64,000 bases of DNA from Blakeslea trispora (GCA_025331445.1 JAIWNE010000005.1:1-64000), one strand, 5' to 3'; positions 24,506-38,022 are shown, counted from the first letter of the stretch. Notes: generated by a model not told the origin, from the sequence alone. Program-made: numbers and translations.

Positions 24506-24908
24506 TCCCTCTCTCTCTCTACTTCTATTGATACAATTGTATCATTATTGTAAGGGTTCATTGGATCCATCTGAAAAGACAGATCAAACATTTTCTATAG
24601 AACAAGAGATGGGAAAAAACACTCGAGATGTATCTTTATAAAGCAGATTTTGTCAACACCATCTCATATATATGTATATATATGTATATATATTACTGGA
24701 AGAGTATGATTGGTAATTTGGTCACAAATAACTCTGTTCTGACATGTCAGTGAAATGACGGTATGACTGATAGCAATAAGGGATTACTTTATAGCAGTGA
24801 TAAACACACTCACGCACTCTGACTCTAACCACAGGATCTGAATTCAGGTTGGAAACACCAAAGGATGATGTACTTGGCTGACAGTAGTAAAGCTTTGAGC
24901 TTTAAACA

Positions 24909-24963
24909 TTTTCTTCTTCTTCTTCTTCTTCTTCTTCTTCTTCTTCTTCTTCTTCTTCTTCTT
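24909..24963. repeat. TTC triplet tract, unit 3
   Basis: Pure (TTC)n, about 18 copies. Confidence 0.9.
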
Positions 24964-25234
24964 TTTTTGGTTCTTTTGCATCCATGCAACTTTTCTCTAG
25001 TCTTGTGCTCAACATCAAATGCATCTTCTCAATCCCTTTTAGTTATACACAAAAACATCTTTCTTGATCTTATGCTTTTACTCATCTGGATATAAGCGTA
25101 CAAGCATAAACTCTTTTGACAGCATTTCCGTCCATTATGCTGAAAAGTACGATGAGTAATTGCTGTTGAGCATTGTATTGTTGTCATCAGGTAGGCGTCC
25201 GTCTACCAAAAGGTGTCCATACTAACACGCAAGC

Positions 25235-25359
25235 CTCAATAGTTCTCAATAGTTCTCAATAGTTCTCAATAGTTCTCAATAGTTCTCAATAGTTCTCAAT
25301 AGTTCTCAATAGTTCTCAATAGTTCTCAATAGTTCTCAATAGTTCTCAATAGTTCTCAA
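25235..25359. repeat. 10-mer array, unit 3
   Basis: About 12 regular copies of TTCTCAATAG. Confidence 0.95.
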
Positions 25360-25626
25360 ATGTAGTTTGTGTGAAATCACAAACATGTCTCCAACAACTA
25401 TGGCCATGGCCATAATAATGCAGGTTGCACACACACTATTCCGAGTTCAATTCATTGTAGTCTCATGCAATCCAGTACAATCCAGTGCAATCCACTTGCG
25501 TATATCTCTTCTTTATTTCTGTCTCTTACTTTGCTTCTTTGACTACCGCTCGTAATCTATCTTGTGTCATATAGTTTGTGCGTGACCCGTGTTCGACCTA
25601 TCCATTCTATTCTATATGCCTAGTCA

Positions 25627-25704
25627 ATAGTATCCAGTATCCAGTATCCAGTATCCAGTATCCAGTATCCAGTATCCAGTATCCAGTATCCAGTATCCAG
25701 TATT
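25627..25704. repeat. Heptamer array, unit 3
   Basis: About 11 copies of CCAGTAT. A small duplication (CTATTCTAT) precedes it, only in this unit. Confidence 0.95.
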
Positions 25705-26094
25705 CAATACTCAACCTTCTACGTTCGATGTGTCACCTTGTTCTGTCCTCTTTTATCTATCTTACCTTCGAAGTCAACAGTAGCTACAGCCTATTCTGCA
25801 GCGAGACACTTGTTCAACTAGCACATTTTCCTTCCAACTGGTGCCTACTCTGCATCTGCATTTGCTCAGGATACGAGCGCTGTCTCAACCGTTTATATAA
25901 CCTGAGTAGTTGTTGGTTCAGGTTTGCAAAACAGAAACAAGACGTTCCTCTGTCGTACTCCCACTATTCTTTTGCCTCTTTTTGCTGGGCTTTAGTTGGA
26001 TACAGCAAGCATCTATAAGTCAAAGGTCCCTGTGAGTAGATTCCATATTTGCCTCCATGGTAAAAACGATTGCAAAAAAAAACAAAATAAAATG

Positions 26095-26503
26095 CACCTT
26101 CTAAATAGGGAAGGATTACTTTGCAATGACTGCTAATCCTTCTAAATAGGGAAGGTTTACTTTGCTTTTTTTTTGCAATGACTGCTAATCCTTCTAAATA
26201 GGGAAGGTTTACTTTGCTTTTTTTTCGTAACGGCTGCTAATCCTTCTAAATAGGGAAGGTTTACTTTGCTTTTTTTTTGCAATGACTGCTAATCCTTCTA
26301 AATAGGGAAGGATTACTTTGCTTTTTTTTCGTAACGGCTGCTAATCCTTCTAAATAGGGAAGGATTACTTTGCTTTTTTTTCGTAACGGCTGCTAATCCT
26401 TCTAAATAGGGAAGGATTACTTTGCTTTTTTTCGTAACGGCTGCTAATCCTTCTAAATAGGGAAGGTTTACTTTGCTTTTTTTTGCAATGACTGCTAATC
26501 CTT
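26095..26503. repeat. ~50-bp minisatellite, unit 3
   Basis: About eight monomers alternating two linker types (CGTAACGGCTGC and GCAATGACTGC). The order of linker types is the same as in unit 4, so the array was copied as a block rather than amplified independently. Confidence 0.9.
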
Positions 26504-26534
26504 AAACCATCAGAGAAACAAATTAGGAAGATTA

Positions 26535-26858
26535 CTATTGCTGATCCAGAGTATCTAAAGCATCTTCAAAGTGTCCGTCTTCTTCGCCCATACCAGGAGA
26601 GACAGAGACGTCCTCAACAGTTAGGAGTGTAGAAGCGAATTCGACTTGGAGCATATGGTTGCGCTGATAATGGCTTTCAAAGGTCTGTGAGTGGTTCCAA
26701 TTGCCCAAAGCGACTATATCACTTTTGTCGATATTTTTGTCCAAGGCAGCAGACGAGACCAAGGAATAAAGAGTGGTAGATTCGGTGGTAACTGTGAAGT
26801 TTGTATGACAGACAGAAAGTGAGATCAAAGAGTAAGTACTTTGAAACGGGTTATACAA
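26535..26858 (-). pseudogene. Tyrosine-recombinase C-terminal remnant, unit 3
   Basis: A 107-codon frame reads SSAALDKNIDKSDIVALGNW followed by NHSQTFESHYQRNHM. This order (Ser/Ala-rich helix, a short hinge with D-I-V, then W-x-x-S-x-TF-x-x-x-Y-x-R) is the C-terminal box of tyrosine recombinases of the Crypton/DIRS/Ngaro kind, with the Tyr of HYQR as the expected nucleophile. The rest of the catalytic domain is missing upstream, and Glu or Thr stands where I expect the second catalytic Arg. It is therefore most likely a dead fragment carried inside the satellite unit. No search was run. Confidence 0.5.
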
Positions 26859-27347
26859 ATTTATTGAGAATAAAAGTGTGAGAGAGTTCTATCTGTTCTG
26901 ATCTTTACAAGAGCATTTATACTAAAGGATTTAGGAATGGTTTATCCTTGATTTTAAACTGAGAGTAATTGTATGAGTAATCAATCCTGAATCATATTGC
27001 TTTTTATGTATAATGACAGCTATTGATGTTTATGTTGAATTCTTCAATTGGAAACAATAAGGGTTTCCTGTCTGATTGTGAATTTCAGTATTACTGTAAT
27101 TTACAGAGTTGTTTATAATAGTAGAAAGTATCTAACTTAGTATGTGGTGTTAATTGTTGTATAGCTGCTGTTGTCTTGAATGTAATTATATGTTGTATGT
27201 TGCACATAACTGTTGTGCCATATCTTTTATTTGGTTGTATTCTTTGATGTGTTTACATTCAACCATTCTTGCCTATCCGAAATAGTACAATGAATGTATC
27301 ACGTGGAGAAGCATGTAAAGCAATGAAAGATCCATCTTCCTTCTGTG

Positions 27348-27400
27348 AGAGTGAGTGAGTGAGTGAGTGAGTGAGTGAGTGAGTGAGTGAGTGAGTGAGT
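27348..27400. repeat. TGAG tetramer tract, unit 3
   Basis: (GTGA)n, about 13 copies. Confidence 0.9.
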
Positions 27401-30400
27401 AAGAGTAAATGAGAGGTTCACTATCAATTATCGTTGCACCCTCTTTACTATGTTGTTTAAGCATCTTACTGACCATAATGCAATTACTGAGAGAGAAAAA
27501 GGACTGAGAGTAGCACATACTATCAAGTAAGAAGAATAAGCCTTGACTATGCAAACATGTATGAGATCAGTAGAGTGCTTCTCAAACAAAAGCACACCTT
27601 GTTAAAGCACTACTATATGAGAGAGATAAAGGGCTGGAAATATATGCATGAATCTTGAGGATGGATCATGAAGCAATCGACAAGCATAATAGAGTGTGTA
27701 GAGGATGTTCATCATTCCATCCAAGTCAGGTAGAGATTAGGTTTGATCAAGCAGTAGATTTAGATAGGTTTGATCACATAAGAGTAACAGTAATCGAGCA
27801 ACCTAGTGTCAGTCAGTAGAATGCTTATTGAATGTAGGCATAATTTACTGAATTGATTGAACTCTTATTCATTCAACAAAATTAAGTGATCAAGAAATGC
27901 ATCTTTAGCGAGCAAAAAGAAAAAAAGTAAAAAAAAAAGAAAAGTAAGATTTTATAACAAGTGTTTATTTATTGGATTTATAACAACATAATGTTAGAAG
28001 TCTATTAGCCAGTTTATTACAACTGTTTCCAAGGGTAACCAATCGTGGAGGTTGACTTCAATCTACCCTCTTCTCTAGCTCACGGTGCGAGATACCGCCT
28101 GAGTGACCTCGTAAGGTAAAACAGGGGAAGACCATACCAACGTCCTACTGAGGATCCCTAGGGGTTGACGACAAGCAATGAGAGCAAAGGTAACCAATAC
28201 CCTCAAAGTGTCGCATATGTCAAAGACTCGAAAGGAAAAAGAGTGTCATATTTCGTATGAAGAAAACATAACTTGTATGCTAGGGGTACCCACCCTCCCC
28301 GCTCTTCATCTTCCATAAGCACTCCCCGAATTGCTTCTAATATCCACGTCTGAACCTGCCTAGTAAAGAACCATAGCTCAAAGAACCACAGCTCTCACTT
28401 GACTAGGGTAGCCAGCATACGTCCAGGCATCACCCTCTCTCTCTCCCTCTAACTCTCTCTCTAACGAAAAAGAAAGAAAGAAAGAAAAAAAGTGAAGCTG
28501 TCACATCCTGAGTGAGAGTATCCTCCCCTTTAACTCCAACTCCTAGCTCTCTTATTCTCTACTGCTCCCTCACTGAAGGGAACTAAAAAGCAAAAGAATA
28601 GTCATGCGAGAAGGGAGAAAGAGATCAGCAAAAGAGAAAGTCCAACACTGCTACGAAATCAGGAGGGCACCCTTTCAAACATAACAGCAGCCAACGCGTC
28701 TATCGAAAAGATGTCATTCACGCCGGTCTCTCTTGCAACTGTGCATTACTGAAGAAACAGTAACGAGCTGCCTCAGTCTGTGCGATAGCAAGAATCACCT
28801 TGCCCTTGAAGAGAAAAAAAGAGAAAAAAAAATAGGGCGGATTTTTTTTTTTTTTCCTCTATGAAAATTGCCTTCTCCTCCCTATTTTCTCAAAACCAAT
28901 CATAATGATAAGCACAATGATGACGTAGCACATCACTCAACATGTATTTTTGGCTTCTTTCTTTTTTTTTCTCTCTCTCTCTATCTTTCTTTGTATAACT
29001 GATACAATAGAGAGTAAAAGGGAATTGACAATATGAAGGAGCTTGCTTTATTATGCAGCTAATGGCTTTGGATAGAGAGCTCCTCTACAATTGCAGTAAC
29101 ACATAGCCAACACCGAAATCATGAAATTATGCGGAGCAAGAAAGGAAAAGAAAAAAAAAAAGAGGTACTTCTAGCCGAGACCTCGTTATGTTCAAAAATG
29201 AATCAAAGCATGATTAGAATGAACAACTTAAACTAAGCAAATTCATTCAGTCAGTTAGTCAGTCAGTAATACCTGTCACTACAATAACCAAGTGTTTATG
29301 AGAAGATAACAGTGAGATACGTTCAATTTCAAAGACTTGTCTGGTGGCTTATCCGCCAAATCTAAAGCATCAAATAGATGCTGATACCCCTTTAAGCCAG
29401 TTGTAAGAAAGAAAGAAGAATCAGTGCTGTATAATAACATTTGAACGAAAGGGTTACATCTCGTTTGATTTACTCTGAGAAAAAAGAAAGAAAGATGAAT
29501 TGTTGTCTCCAATGAAGATCTGGATCCAAGCACTGTGTAACTTTGTTTTCTTGTTCTTTTTTTTTATGTTTGGGCTCTGAGATAGCTGTCAAGATGGTTT
29601 TTTCTCTTGAGAGAAAGACATATGCTGTACTTTTGGAATTGGAAGCACCAAGGATTTACTTGTCTGATTGTGAGGATTGGCTGTGTTTGATTTACAGGGT
29701 TGAGATACTATTGTTGTATACTAGTGTTCCCTTTATATTGACATTCTGCACTATAAGCAACGGTTTATAAAAATGCTGTATATCCCTATTAGAGAGGCTG
29801 TTATGTGGTATTTATTTCTGGTTATTATTGTTATTGATGCGAACTTTTCAATATGCTTGTGTTTCTGATTTTAAAGTGTATTTTGTTTGGCTCCAAAAAT
29901 ATCAGAATTCTGTCTCATTGTCTTCATTTGGCTGTCAAGCATTCTCTAAGCAAGTTATACATGGCATTAAAGCCAAAGACTTTCTTAAGACTCAATCCTC
30001 ACACAAAGAACAGAATTTGATTATCTCAACCATTGATTTCCTTTTTTTTTTTTTATTTTGATTTCACATATTCCTCAGAAAAAGAGCAAAAGAAAACATA
30101 CATGCAAGCCCAAGCTAATGAAGTTACAGAATATAACTTACATAGTACCAATTACTGGTACTTTGCATTTAACGGTCTCTATTACCTGCCATTAAAGGAA
30201 CGGGTGGCTTCATCTCAGTTTCCAGTGCTAGGAAGCTATGCTTAATAACCTATGTGGAATTATATATATATATATATATGTATAGCCTTTTCAACTCAGA
30301 TGAGTACAAATGAAACTGCTTATTATTCTTTTGTTTAGATGACAGCAGTACTTGTTCATTCTTCACTCTTCTTCTTCTTTTCTCGAGTGTCATCTTTTAA

Positions 30401-30507
30401 GCTTATCTGACTTGTTGGACAAGTATCACTGCAAATTAAAGAGGAGTTTGGCTGTCACAGGAGAGTGAATGTCGGCATGAAATACACCAAACGGAAAAAT
30501 TATTTGC

Positions 30508-33271
30508 GTATTTTCAAAAAAAAAATTTGGCGTACTTTCAAAAAAATAAATTACGCAGTGGAAAAAAAAAGTTTGGCGCTTAAGCTAGAAATAATTTGGC
30601 GCCGATGGCCAAGACCCTATGGCGACTAAAAGTTCGCTACGCTTTTAGTGGTTATCTCCTTTTCTCTTGGAATTGATGAAGTCCTTGGTTCTTCAAAAAT
30701 CCTCATCATCCATCCCAAGAAGTTCATGACGCTTCAAAGATTTTCGTGATGTAGCTTCAAGACCTCAGGTCCCTTGAGATCGAGAGCTATACTAAACTCC
30801 TTTTGTTTTTTTCATAGAAGTTAACCACGCTCCTATGTATCTGCCAGAAGTTAACCATGCTTCCAACATGTCGTATTTGGGCATACACAGAAGCCAGAAC
30901 GACTCATAATCGAAAATTCAATTAATCATCATCAAAGGTTATTTTGACAGATAATGTCAAAATAACAATAAATCAAACAATGTTCACAAAGTTGGAAACT
31001 TAAAATCATTTCAGATATTACCAGAGGTAATCCTGAAATCAAACATCTAACAAGCATTGGTAAAAAGCGATGATATGATATATAAAGCGTTCAATGTGCC
31101 TAGCTAACACATTGAAAGCATGATCAGATTTATATTCATTGACTCTCTTCTCATCAATACTTGAAATGGCTATATGACATGACACATGTGATAGCAGGAT
31201 GGTTGCATGGGCCTTATAACACCAAGGTGGCAGCATCTAACAGAACAAGCAATGATTCTAGAGATTTCATTATAAGAAAAGACTAAATCATTACTTGGAT
31301 AAAGATAGTTCTGAGACATAATTACAAAGGGCTTGTCTATCGTTATCACCTAATCTAAACTGATCTAAACATCCAACGAAACAAGTGAACAAGTATGAAA
31401 CAGTTATACCTGATATATTGAAACACTAATCAAGATTAAACATATCTTGTCGAGCATAATTATTATCTCTCCAAGATATAAATCAAGTAAACAATATATC
31501 TCCACCTTATTCAAGGCGGAGGATAAAATCTGGCTACAGCCATCTTTCAATTAAGGTGACCAGTCATCCTAGTAGGAAAACTGCTCATACAGATAAAATT
31601 ATAACGGAGTGATTGATTAAAACCGAGATAGAAATAATATATAAACACAACATGGACTTGCAGTAGAATCAGTTCTCTCTCTTTCTTTTTAATAAAAAAA
31701 ATCGAGTTCCCTCTCATTGAATCTATCTGAGACTGCAAATATCACACTTTTAGGGCATCTGAAGAGAGAGAAGAAAAAAAAAGGTCAAGTCGTTGTCACT
31801 GATTAGGTCAATCTTGTCTTAGGATGTGTTTAATGGCGAAATAGGATTTGAATGCTTGTATTGGCTGTGCTACTTTGCAAGTAAGAAAGGAAGGTTTTGT
31901 ATATGTATGTATGTGTTCTTTTGCGCGTATGTATGTATATTATTACTAACTGAAGATGACAGAGTAGGTTACCGACTGCTACCATCTGTCCAGTCTAGGC
32001 ACTAAACACTTTCGGTTGGGAGTTATGTCTGTCCAAGGCATCGCGAGCATTTGCATTGACCGTGCAACTTTGTAAGTGCTTTCTTTTTTCTGGACACCAA
32101 CAGGGATGGGGTAGAAAGCTGATCGCTACTTCCGTCTTGTCCGCGCACAACAACCCAGGATCAGAAGTTATGTCTGTCCAAGGCATCGCTAGCATTCACA
32201 CATGGAAATGGGTACTGCACCTTGCTTCAGTTGTTTGCGACATACAAAAAAACAAAAAGTATAGAACTGATATAGATTCAGCAATACCCTCGGCCGGTAA
32301 GTAGTCTTTTCGTAAGATGAACATCGTGAGCTGTTGTGTTGTGTACTACGCTCTCTTCATTTTCTTTTTCTCTGGATTATGTTGAAAGCGGTGTCCCGGT
32401 TCTTCCTGAAAAACTAGGCTTCGTAAGCTTTCTGAGCTTGTGATGGGGGTCTCTTCTTCGGAAAGGACGCGTCCTTGATTGGGTTGTTATCTGGTTGATT
32501 CTTTCTGTGGGTAATATGCTGTTTTTTTTTATTCTGTTTATTTCTCTTTTCTGACACTGGACACCAAAGAGATGGAGTGGAAAGCTGATCGCCGCTTCCG
32601 TCTTGTCCGCCAACTTTGTAGGATTAGAAGTTATGTCTGTCCAAGGCATTGCGAACACACACACACACACACACACACTCATATATGTGTCTATCTATAT
32701 TTGCGCTTATGTATATTCACACACCTATATATGGACCTGAATTGTGTATGACTGCCTCTCTAGCTTTTCGTGCACTTTTCTTTAGTTTTACATATATATG
32801 TATATATATGCGCTTATATTTATGGATGCTATATTTATAACAATGAAGGTGGAAGTAATAGGAGACGAGCAATGAACAATTTGCGTCAGCTTCTTTTGCT
32901 TTTACACAATGCAGTGCAAGACATTGCTTCCTTTGTCATGGAGAAACGAAACGAAACGAAATGACATGATGTACTCTGAGAAGGAGATCTGCTGAACGAC
33001 TGATTAGTTGGATGGTTCATGTATTCAATATCTGATATACAGAGGCAATAGCACCAGTAACAGCACCAGTAACAGCACCAGTAACAGCATCACCAGCAAT
33101 AAACAGCTTCGTTTCGCCCAAAATCAAATTGGAACAAGTTGAAGGGAGAGAGAGAAGAAAAGATGGAAGGATTTAAAAAAATGAGACAAAGACAAGGAGA
33201 CAAAGCAAGCACATACATAGATACACAAGAAAGAAAGTTGAATGAGAAGATAGAAAAGGCCCAAAAAACGC
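30508..33271. repeat. 2.76-kb optional module, unit 3
   Basis: Second copy of the module of unit 2, with the same ends and the same internal duplications. Differences from the unit-2 copy are mostly single-base indels clustered at about 32,340-32,680. Confidence 0.85.
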
Positions 33272-33846
33272 AAAGTGAGGAACAAATGGCTTTGGTTATA
33301 CTAAAAAAAAAAAGATAAAGTGAAAAATAAACAGGTTGGAGATGGCTAGTTTTGCTATTTAGGTATGGACAGGTGTATGAAGTGAGGATGAAACTGGTTA
33401 CTTGTGATTTGGAACAGCAGGCGAGAGTAGGTCTGCTTAGGAAAAGACCAAAGATGTCTGAGACGTCGAGTGGGATGACAGTAGTAACAGTGATCAAAGT
33501 GCTTGTGAAAGAAGAAAAGGAAAAGACAGATGGATCCTGTCGCTACATTCTTTGAGCAAAGAAGAAAAGGTGGAGATGGAGATGGAGGTGGCAGAGATGG
33601 AGGTGGCAGAGATGGAGGTGGCGAAATTGACGTTGTTGTATGAATCTAAAATAGTGGATACTTAGGTATCCTATGCGTATACCTCTTTCCACGGATCAAA
33701 ATGCGCACCATAAAGGTCTTTTGTGTTCTGGTGAGGTTATGTTTATTGATATGGATCAATCAAACAGAAAAGCACATATTCTTCATACAACTCAAGCCTT
33801 TCGTTCTTGCCGTATTCATAGAGCTAACTAACTCTTGACAGCTGTC

Positions 33847-33971
33847 TTTTCTTTTCTTTTCTTTTCTTTTCTTTTCTTTTCTTTTCTTTTCTTTTCTTTT
33901 CTTTTCTTTTCTTTTCTTTTCTTTTCTTTTCTTTTCTTTTCTTTTCTTTTCTTTTCTTTTCTTTTTCTTTT
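33847..33971. repeat. Pentamer TTTTC array, unit 3
   Basis: A regular (TTTTC)n run, shorter than in unit 2. Confidence 0.95.
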
Positions 33972-34950
33972 GTTTACATCCATACCTCACGATCGATTTG
34001 AACTGGTCCGTGTTATCTTTATTTTTTTCTTCTTTTTCTTTTCTTCTCTTCTCTATAGAATCATGTTGAAGATACTTATAACCACGATATGCAGCCGAAC
34101 AAAAACAATACGAGTAGTTGCTGTTCTTGAAGCTTCACATGTTCTCTCGATAATAGTGTGTCGTCTGTGTACTGCATCACGTTGAAGCCAGACTTTTCTG
34201 ATTGTCAAGAAGAGAAGAAGAGAAGAAGAGCCTTTCAAAAATTCAAGAGGAACTTGGCTGGCGTCAAAAACCAAAGCTTTTATTTATTGTCTCCTTTTGT
34301 TCTGTTGTTCGAATCCGAATCCGAATCCGTTACTGCTTTTGCCATCTCTGGTATGTGTCTGGGATTATCAAGCCTTCTCTCAAAATCAAGTCAAAAGCCA
34401 AGCCATACCAATGCATTCTAATCCAACATACGTCGGATATTATCGGTCGCTTTGAACAAAAGGAGGGAAAAAGATCATCCTCCATTCACTTGGTGCTCCA
34501 TTGTCTCATTGTCAAGAAATGTCCACTCTTATATTGAGCATACTCTTAGATCAGACACCCTTAGATCAAATGCCCTTAGATCAAACACCCTCGGATCGAG
34601 CGACTACTGTAGCTGTCGGAATGATCTCTGTCAGCATAAGCTGCAGTCATCTTGACAGAAACGTAAGCATTCAGTCTTTGGCATTTCACCTGCTTATTCA
34701 ACCATAGCCTCTGTTATGACCATAACTCTCTTGGGCCTCTCCTTTCTTTTTTTTTTATCTCTACTTTTTCTCAACCATCACTGCAGATTTACTCTCTTTT
34801 AGCTGCAATCTTCATCTAGACTTCACTCTTTTTTTTTCCTCCTTGGCTTTGTTTTGTTGCAAAAATGCATAAATTCTTTGTTTCCTTTTATTATGTCTTA
34901 TTTGGATCTATCTCTCGCATTTCTATCCCTTTCCTTGTCTTTTCTTTCTT

Positions 34951-34954
<4 letters not shown>

Positions 34955-35004
<50 letters not shown>
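34955..35004. repeat. TC dinucleotide tract, unit 3
   Basis: A pure (TC)n run before the unit-boundary palindrome. Confidence 0.9.
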
Positions 35005-35014
<10 letters not shown>

Positions 35015-35420
35015 TCCCTCTCTCTCTCTACTTCTATTGATACAATTGTATCATTATTGTAAGGGTTCATTGGATCCATCTGAAAAGACAGATCAAACAT
35101 TTTCTATAGAACAAGAGATGGGAAAAAACACTCGAGATGTATCTTTATAAAGCAGATTTTGTCAACACCATCTCATATATATGTATATATATGTATATAT
35201 ATTACTGGAAGAGTATGATTGGTAATTTGGTCACAAATAACTCTGTTCTGACATGTCAGTGAAATGACGGTATGACTGATAGCAATAAGGGATTACTTTA
35301 TAGCAGTGATAAACACACTCACGCACTCTGACTCTAACCACAGGATCTGAATTCAGGTTGGAAACACCAAAGGATGATGTACTTGGCTGACAGTAGTAAA
35401 GCTTTGAGCTTTAAACATTT

Positions 35421-35495
35421 TCTTCTTCTTCTTCTTCTTCTTCTTCTTCTTCTTCTTCTTCTTCTTCTTCTTCTTCTTCTTCTTCTTCTTCTTTT
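35421..35495. repeat. TTC triplet tract, unit 4
   Basis: Pure (TTC)n, about 25 copies, the longest in the window. Confidence 0.95.
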
Positions 35496-35765
35496 TTTTG
35501 GTTCTTTTGCATCCATGCAACTTTTCTCTAGTCTTGTGCTCAACATCAAATGCATCTTCTCAATCCCTTTTAGTTATACACAAAAACATCTTTCTTGATC
35601 TTATGCTTTTACTCATCTGGATATAAGCGTACAAGCATAAACTCTTTTGACAGCATTTCCGTCCATTATGCTGAAAAGTACGATGAGTAATTGCTGTTGA
35701 GCATTGTATTGTTGTCATCAGGTAGGCGTCCGTCTACCAAAAGGTGTCCATACTAACACGCAAGC

Positions 35766-35930
35766 CTCAATAGTTCTCAATAGTTCTCAATAGTTCTCAA
35801 TAGTTCTCAATAGTTCTCAATAGTTCTCAATAGTTCTCAATAGTTCTCAATAGTTCTCAATAGTTCTCAATAGTTCTCAATAGTTCTCAATAGTTCTCAA
35901 TAGTTCTCAATAGTTCTCAATAGTTCTCAA
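35766..35930. repeat. 10-mer array, unit 4
   Basis: About 16 regular copies of TTCTCAATAG. Confidence 0.95.
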
Positions 35931-36192
35931 ATGTAGTTTGTGTGAAATCACAAACATGTCTCCAACAACTATGGCCATGGCCATAATAATGCAGGTTGCA
36001 CACACACTATTCCGAGTTCAATTCATTGTAGTCTCATGCAATCCAGTACAATCCAGTGCAATCCACTTGCGTATATCTCTTCTTTATTTCTGTCTCTTAC
36101 TTTGCTTCTTTGACTACCGCTCGTAATCTATCTTGTGTCATATAGTTTGTGCGTGACCCGTGTTCGACCTATCCATTCTATATGCCTAGTCA

Positions 36193-36329
36193 ATATCCAG
36201 TATCCAGTATCCAGTATCCAGTATCCAGTATCCAGTATCCAGTATCCAGTATCCAGTATCCAGTATCCAGTATCCAGTATCCAGTATCCAGTATCCAGTA
36301 TCCAGTATCCAGTATCCAGTATCCAGTAT
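36193..36329. repeat. Heptamer array, unit 4
   Basis: About 19 copies of CCAGTAT, the longest heptamer array here. Apparent frames crossing it are kept open by the repeat and I do not treat them as genes. Confidence 0.95.
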
Positions 36330-36714
36330 TCAATACTCAACCTTCTACGTTCGATGTGTCACCTTGTTCTGTCCTCTTTTATCTATCTTACCTTCGAAGT
36401 CAACAGTAGCTACAGCCTATTCTGCAGCGAGACACTTGTTCAACTAGCACATTTTCCTTCCAACTGGTGCCTACTCTGCATCTGCATTTGCTCAGGATAC
36501 GAGCGCTGTCTCAACCGTTTATATAACCTGAGTAGTTGTTGGTTCAGGTTTGCAAAACAGAAACAAGACGTTCCTCTGTCGTACTCCCACTATTCTTTTG
36601 CCTCTTTTGCTGGGCTTTAGTTGGATACAGCAAGCATCTATAAGTCAAAGGTCCCTGTGAGTAGATTCCATATTTGCCTCCATGGTAAAAACGATTGCAA
36701 AAAAAAACAAAATA

Positions 36715-37128
36715 AAATGCACCTTCTAAATAGGGAAGGATTACTTTGCAATGACTGCTAATCCTTCTAAATAGGGAAGGTTTACTTTGCTTTTTTTTTG
36801 CAATGACTGCTAATCCTTCTAAATAGGGAAGGTTTACTTTGCTTTTTTTTCGTAACGGCTGCTAATCCTTCTAAATAGGGAAGGTTTACTTTGCTTTTTT
36901 TTTTGCAATGACTGCTAATCCTTCTAAATAGGGAAGGATTACTTTGCTTTTTTTTCGTAACGGCTGCTAATCCTTCTAAATAGGGAAGGATTACTTTGCT
37001 TTTTTTTCGTAACGGCTGCTAATCCTTCTAAATAGGGAAGGATTACTTTGCTTTTTTTTCGTAACGGCTGCTAATCCTTCTAAATAGGGAAGGTTTACTT
37101 TGCTTTTTTTTTGCAATGACTGCTAATC
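36715..37128. repeat. ~50-bp minisatellite, unit 4
   Basis: About eight monomers in the same linker order as unit 3. Confidence 0.9.
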
Positions 37129-37162
37129 CTTAAACCATCAGAGAAACAAATTAGGAAGATTA

Positions 37163-37486
37163 CTATTGCTGATCCAGAGTATCTAAAGCATCTTCAAAGT
37201 GTCCGTCTTCTTCGCCCATACCAGGAGAGACAGAGACGTCCTCAACAGTTAGGAGTGTAGAAGCGAATTCGACTTGGAGCATATGGTTGCGCTGATAATG
37301 GCTTTCAAAGGTCTGTGAGTGGTTCCAATTGCCCAAAGCGACTATATCACTTTTGTCGATATTTTTGTCCAAGGCAGCAGACGAGACCAAGGAATAAAGA
37401 GTGGTAGATTCGGTGGTAACTGTGAAGTTTGTATGACAGACAGAAAGTGAGATCAAAGAGTAAGTACTTTGAAACGGGTTATACAA
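37163..37486 (-). pseudogene. Tyrosine-recombinase C-terminal remnant, unit 4
   Basis: The same 107-codon frame as in unit 3, apparently without change, including GNWNHSQTFESHYQR. It lacks the upstream catalytic domain. Confidence 0.5.
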
Positions 37487-37975
37487 ATTTATTGAGAATA
37501 AAAGTGTGAGAGAGTTCTATCTGTTCTGATCTTTACAAGAGCATTTATACTAAAGGATTTAGGAATGGTTTATCCTTGATTTTAAACTGAGAGTAATTGT
37601 ATGAGTAATCAATCCTGAATCATATTGCTTTTATGTATAATGACAGCTATTGATGTTTATGTTGAATTCTTCAATTGGAAACAATAAGGGTTTCCTGTCT
37701 GATTGTGAATTTCAGTATTACTGTAATTTACAGAGTTGTTTATAATAGTAGAAAGTATCTAACTTAGTATGTGGTGTTAATTGTTGTATAGCTGCTGTTG
37801 TCTTGAATGTAATTATATGTTGTATGTTGCACATAACTGTTGTGCCATATCTTTTATTTGGTTGTATTCTTTGATGTGTTTACATTCAACCATTCTTGCC
37901 TATCCGAATAGTACAATGAATGTATCACGTGGAGAAGCATGTAAAGCAATGAAAGATCCATCTTCCTTCTGTGAG

Positions 37976-38022
37976 AGTGAGTGAGTGAGTGAGTGAGTGA
38001 GTGAGTGAGTGAGTGAGTGAGT
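37976..38022. repeat. TGAG tetramer tract, unit 4
   Basis: (GTGA)n tract. Confidence 0.9.

Larger units (their letters stand above)
13872..24543 (+). repeat. Satellite unit 2 (complete, 10,672 bp)
   Basis: Order inside the unit: TTC tract, 10-mer array, heptamer array, ~50-bp minisatellite, recombinase tail on the minus strand, TGAG tract, GC-richer block, short-frame block, TA tract, the 2.76-kb module, TTTTC array, TC tract and palindrome. Its first ~2 kb (14,160-16,080) carries many single-base insertions and deletions relative to units 3 and 4, while the rest is nearly identical. Confidence 0.95.
24544..35052 (+). repeat. Satellite unit 3 (complete, 10,509 bp)
   Basis: Same order of landmarks as unit 2, including the 2.76-kb module. 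Length differences from unit 2 come mainly from tandem arrays and homopolymers. It is the cleanest copy for reading the unit. Confidence 0.95.

Noticed and set aside
24235..25375. Regularly spaced 10-mer and heptamer repeats as a CRISPR-like array
   Set aside because: Repeats are contiguous with no spacers, and the DNA is eukaryotic.
35334..35598. Poly-Leu, poly-Arg and poly-Ser frames across TTC/GAA tracts
   Set aside because: They arise from the triplet repeat alone; length changes with copy number.
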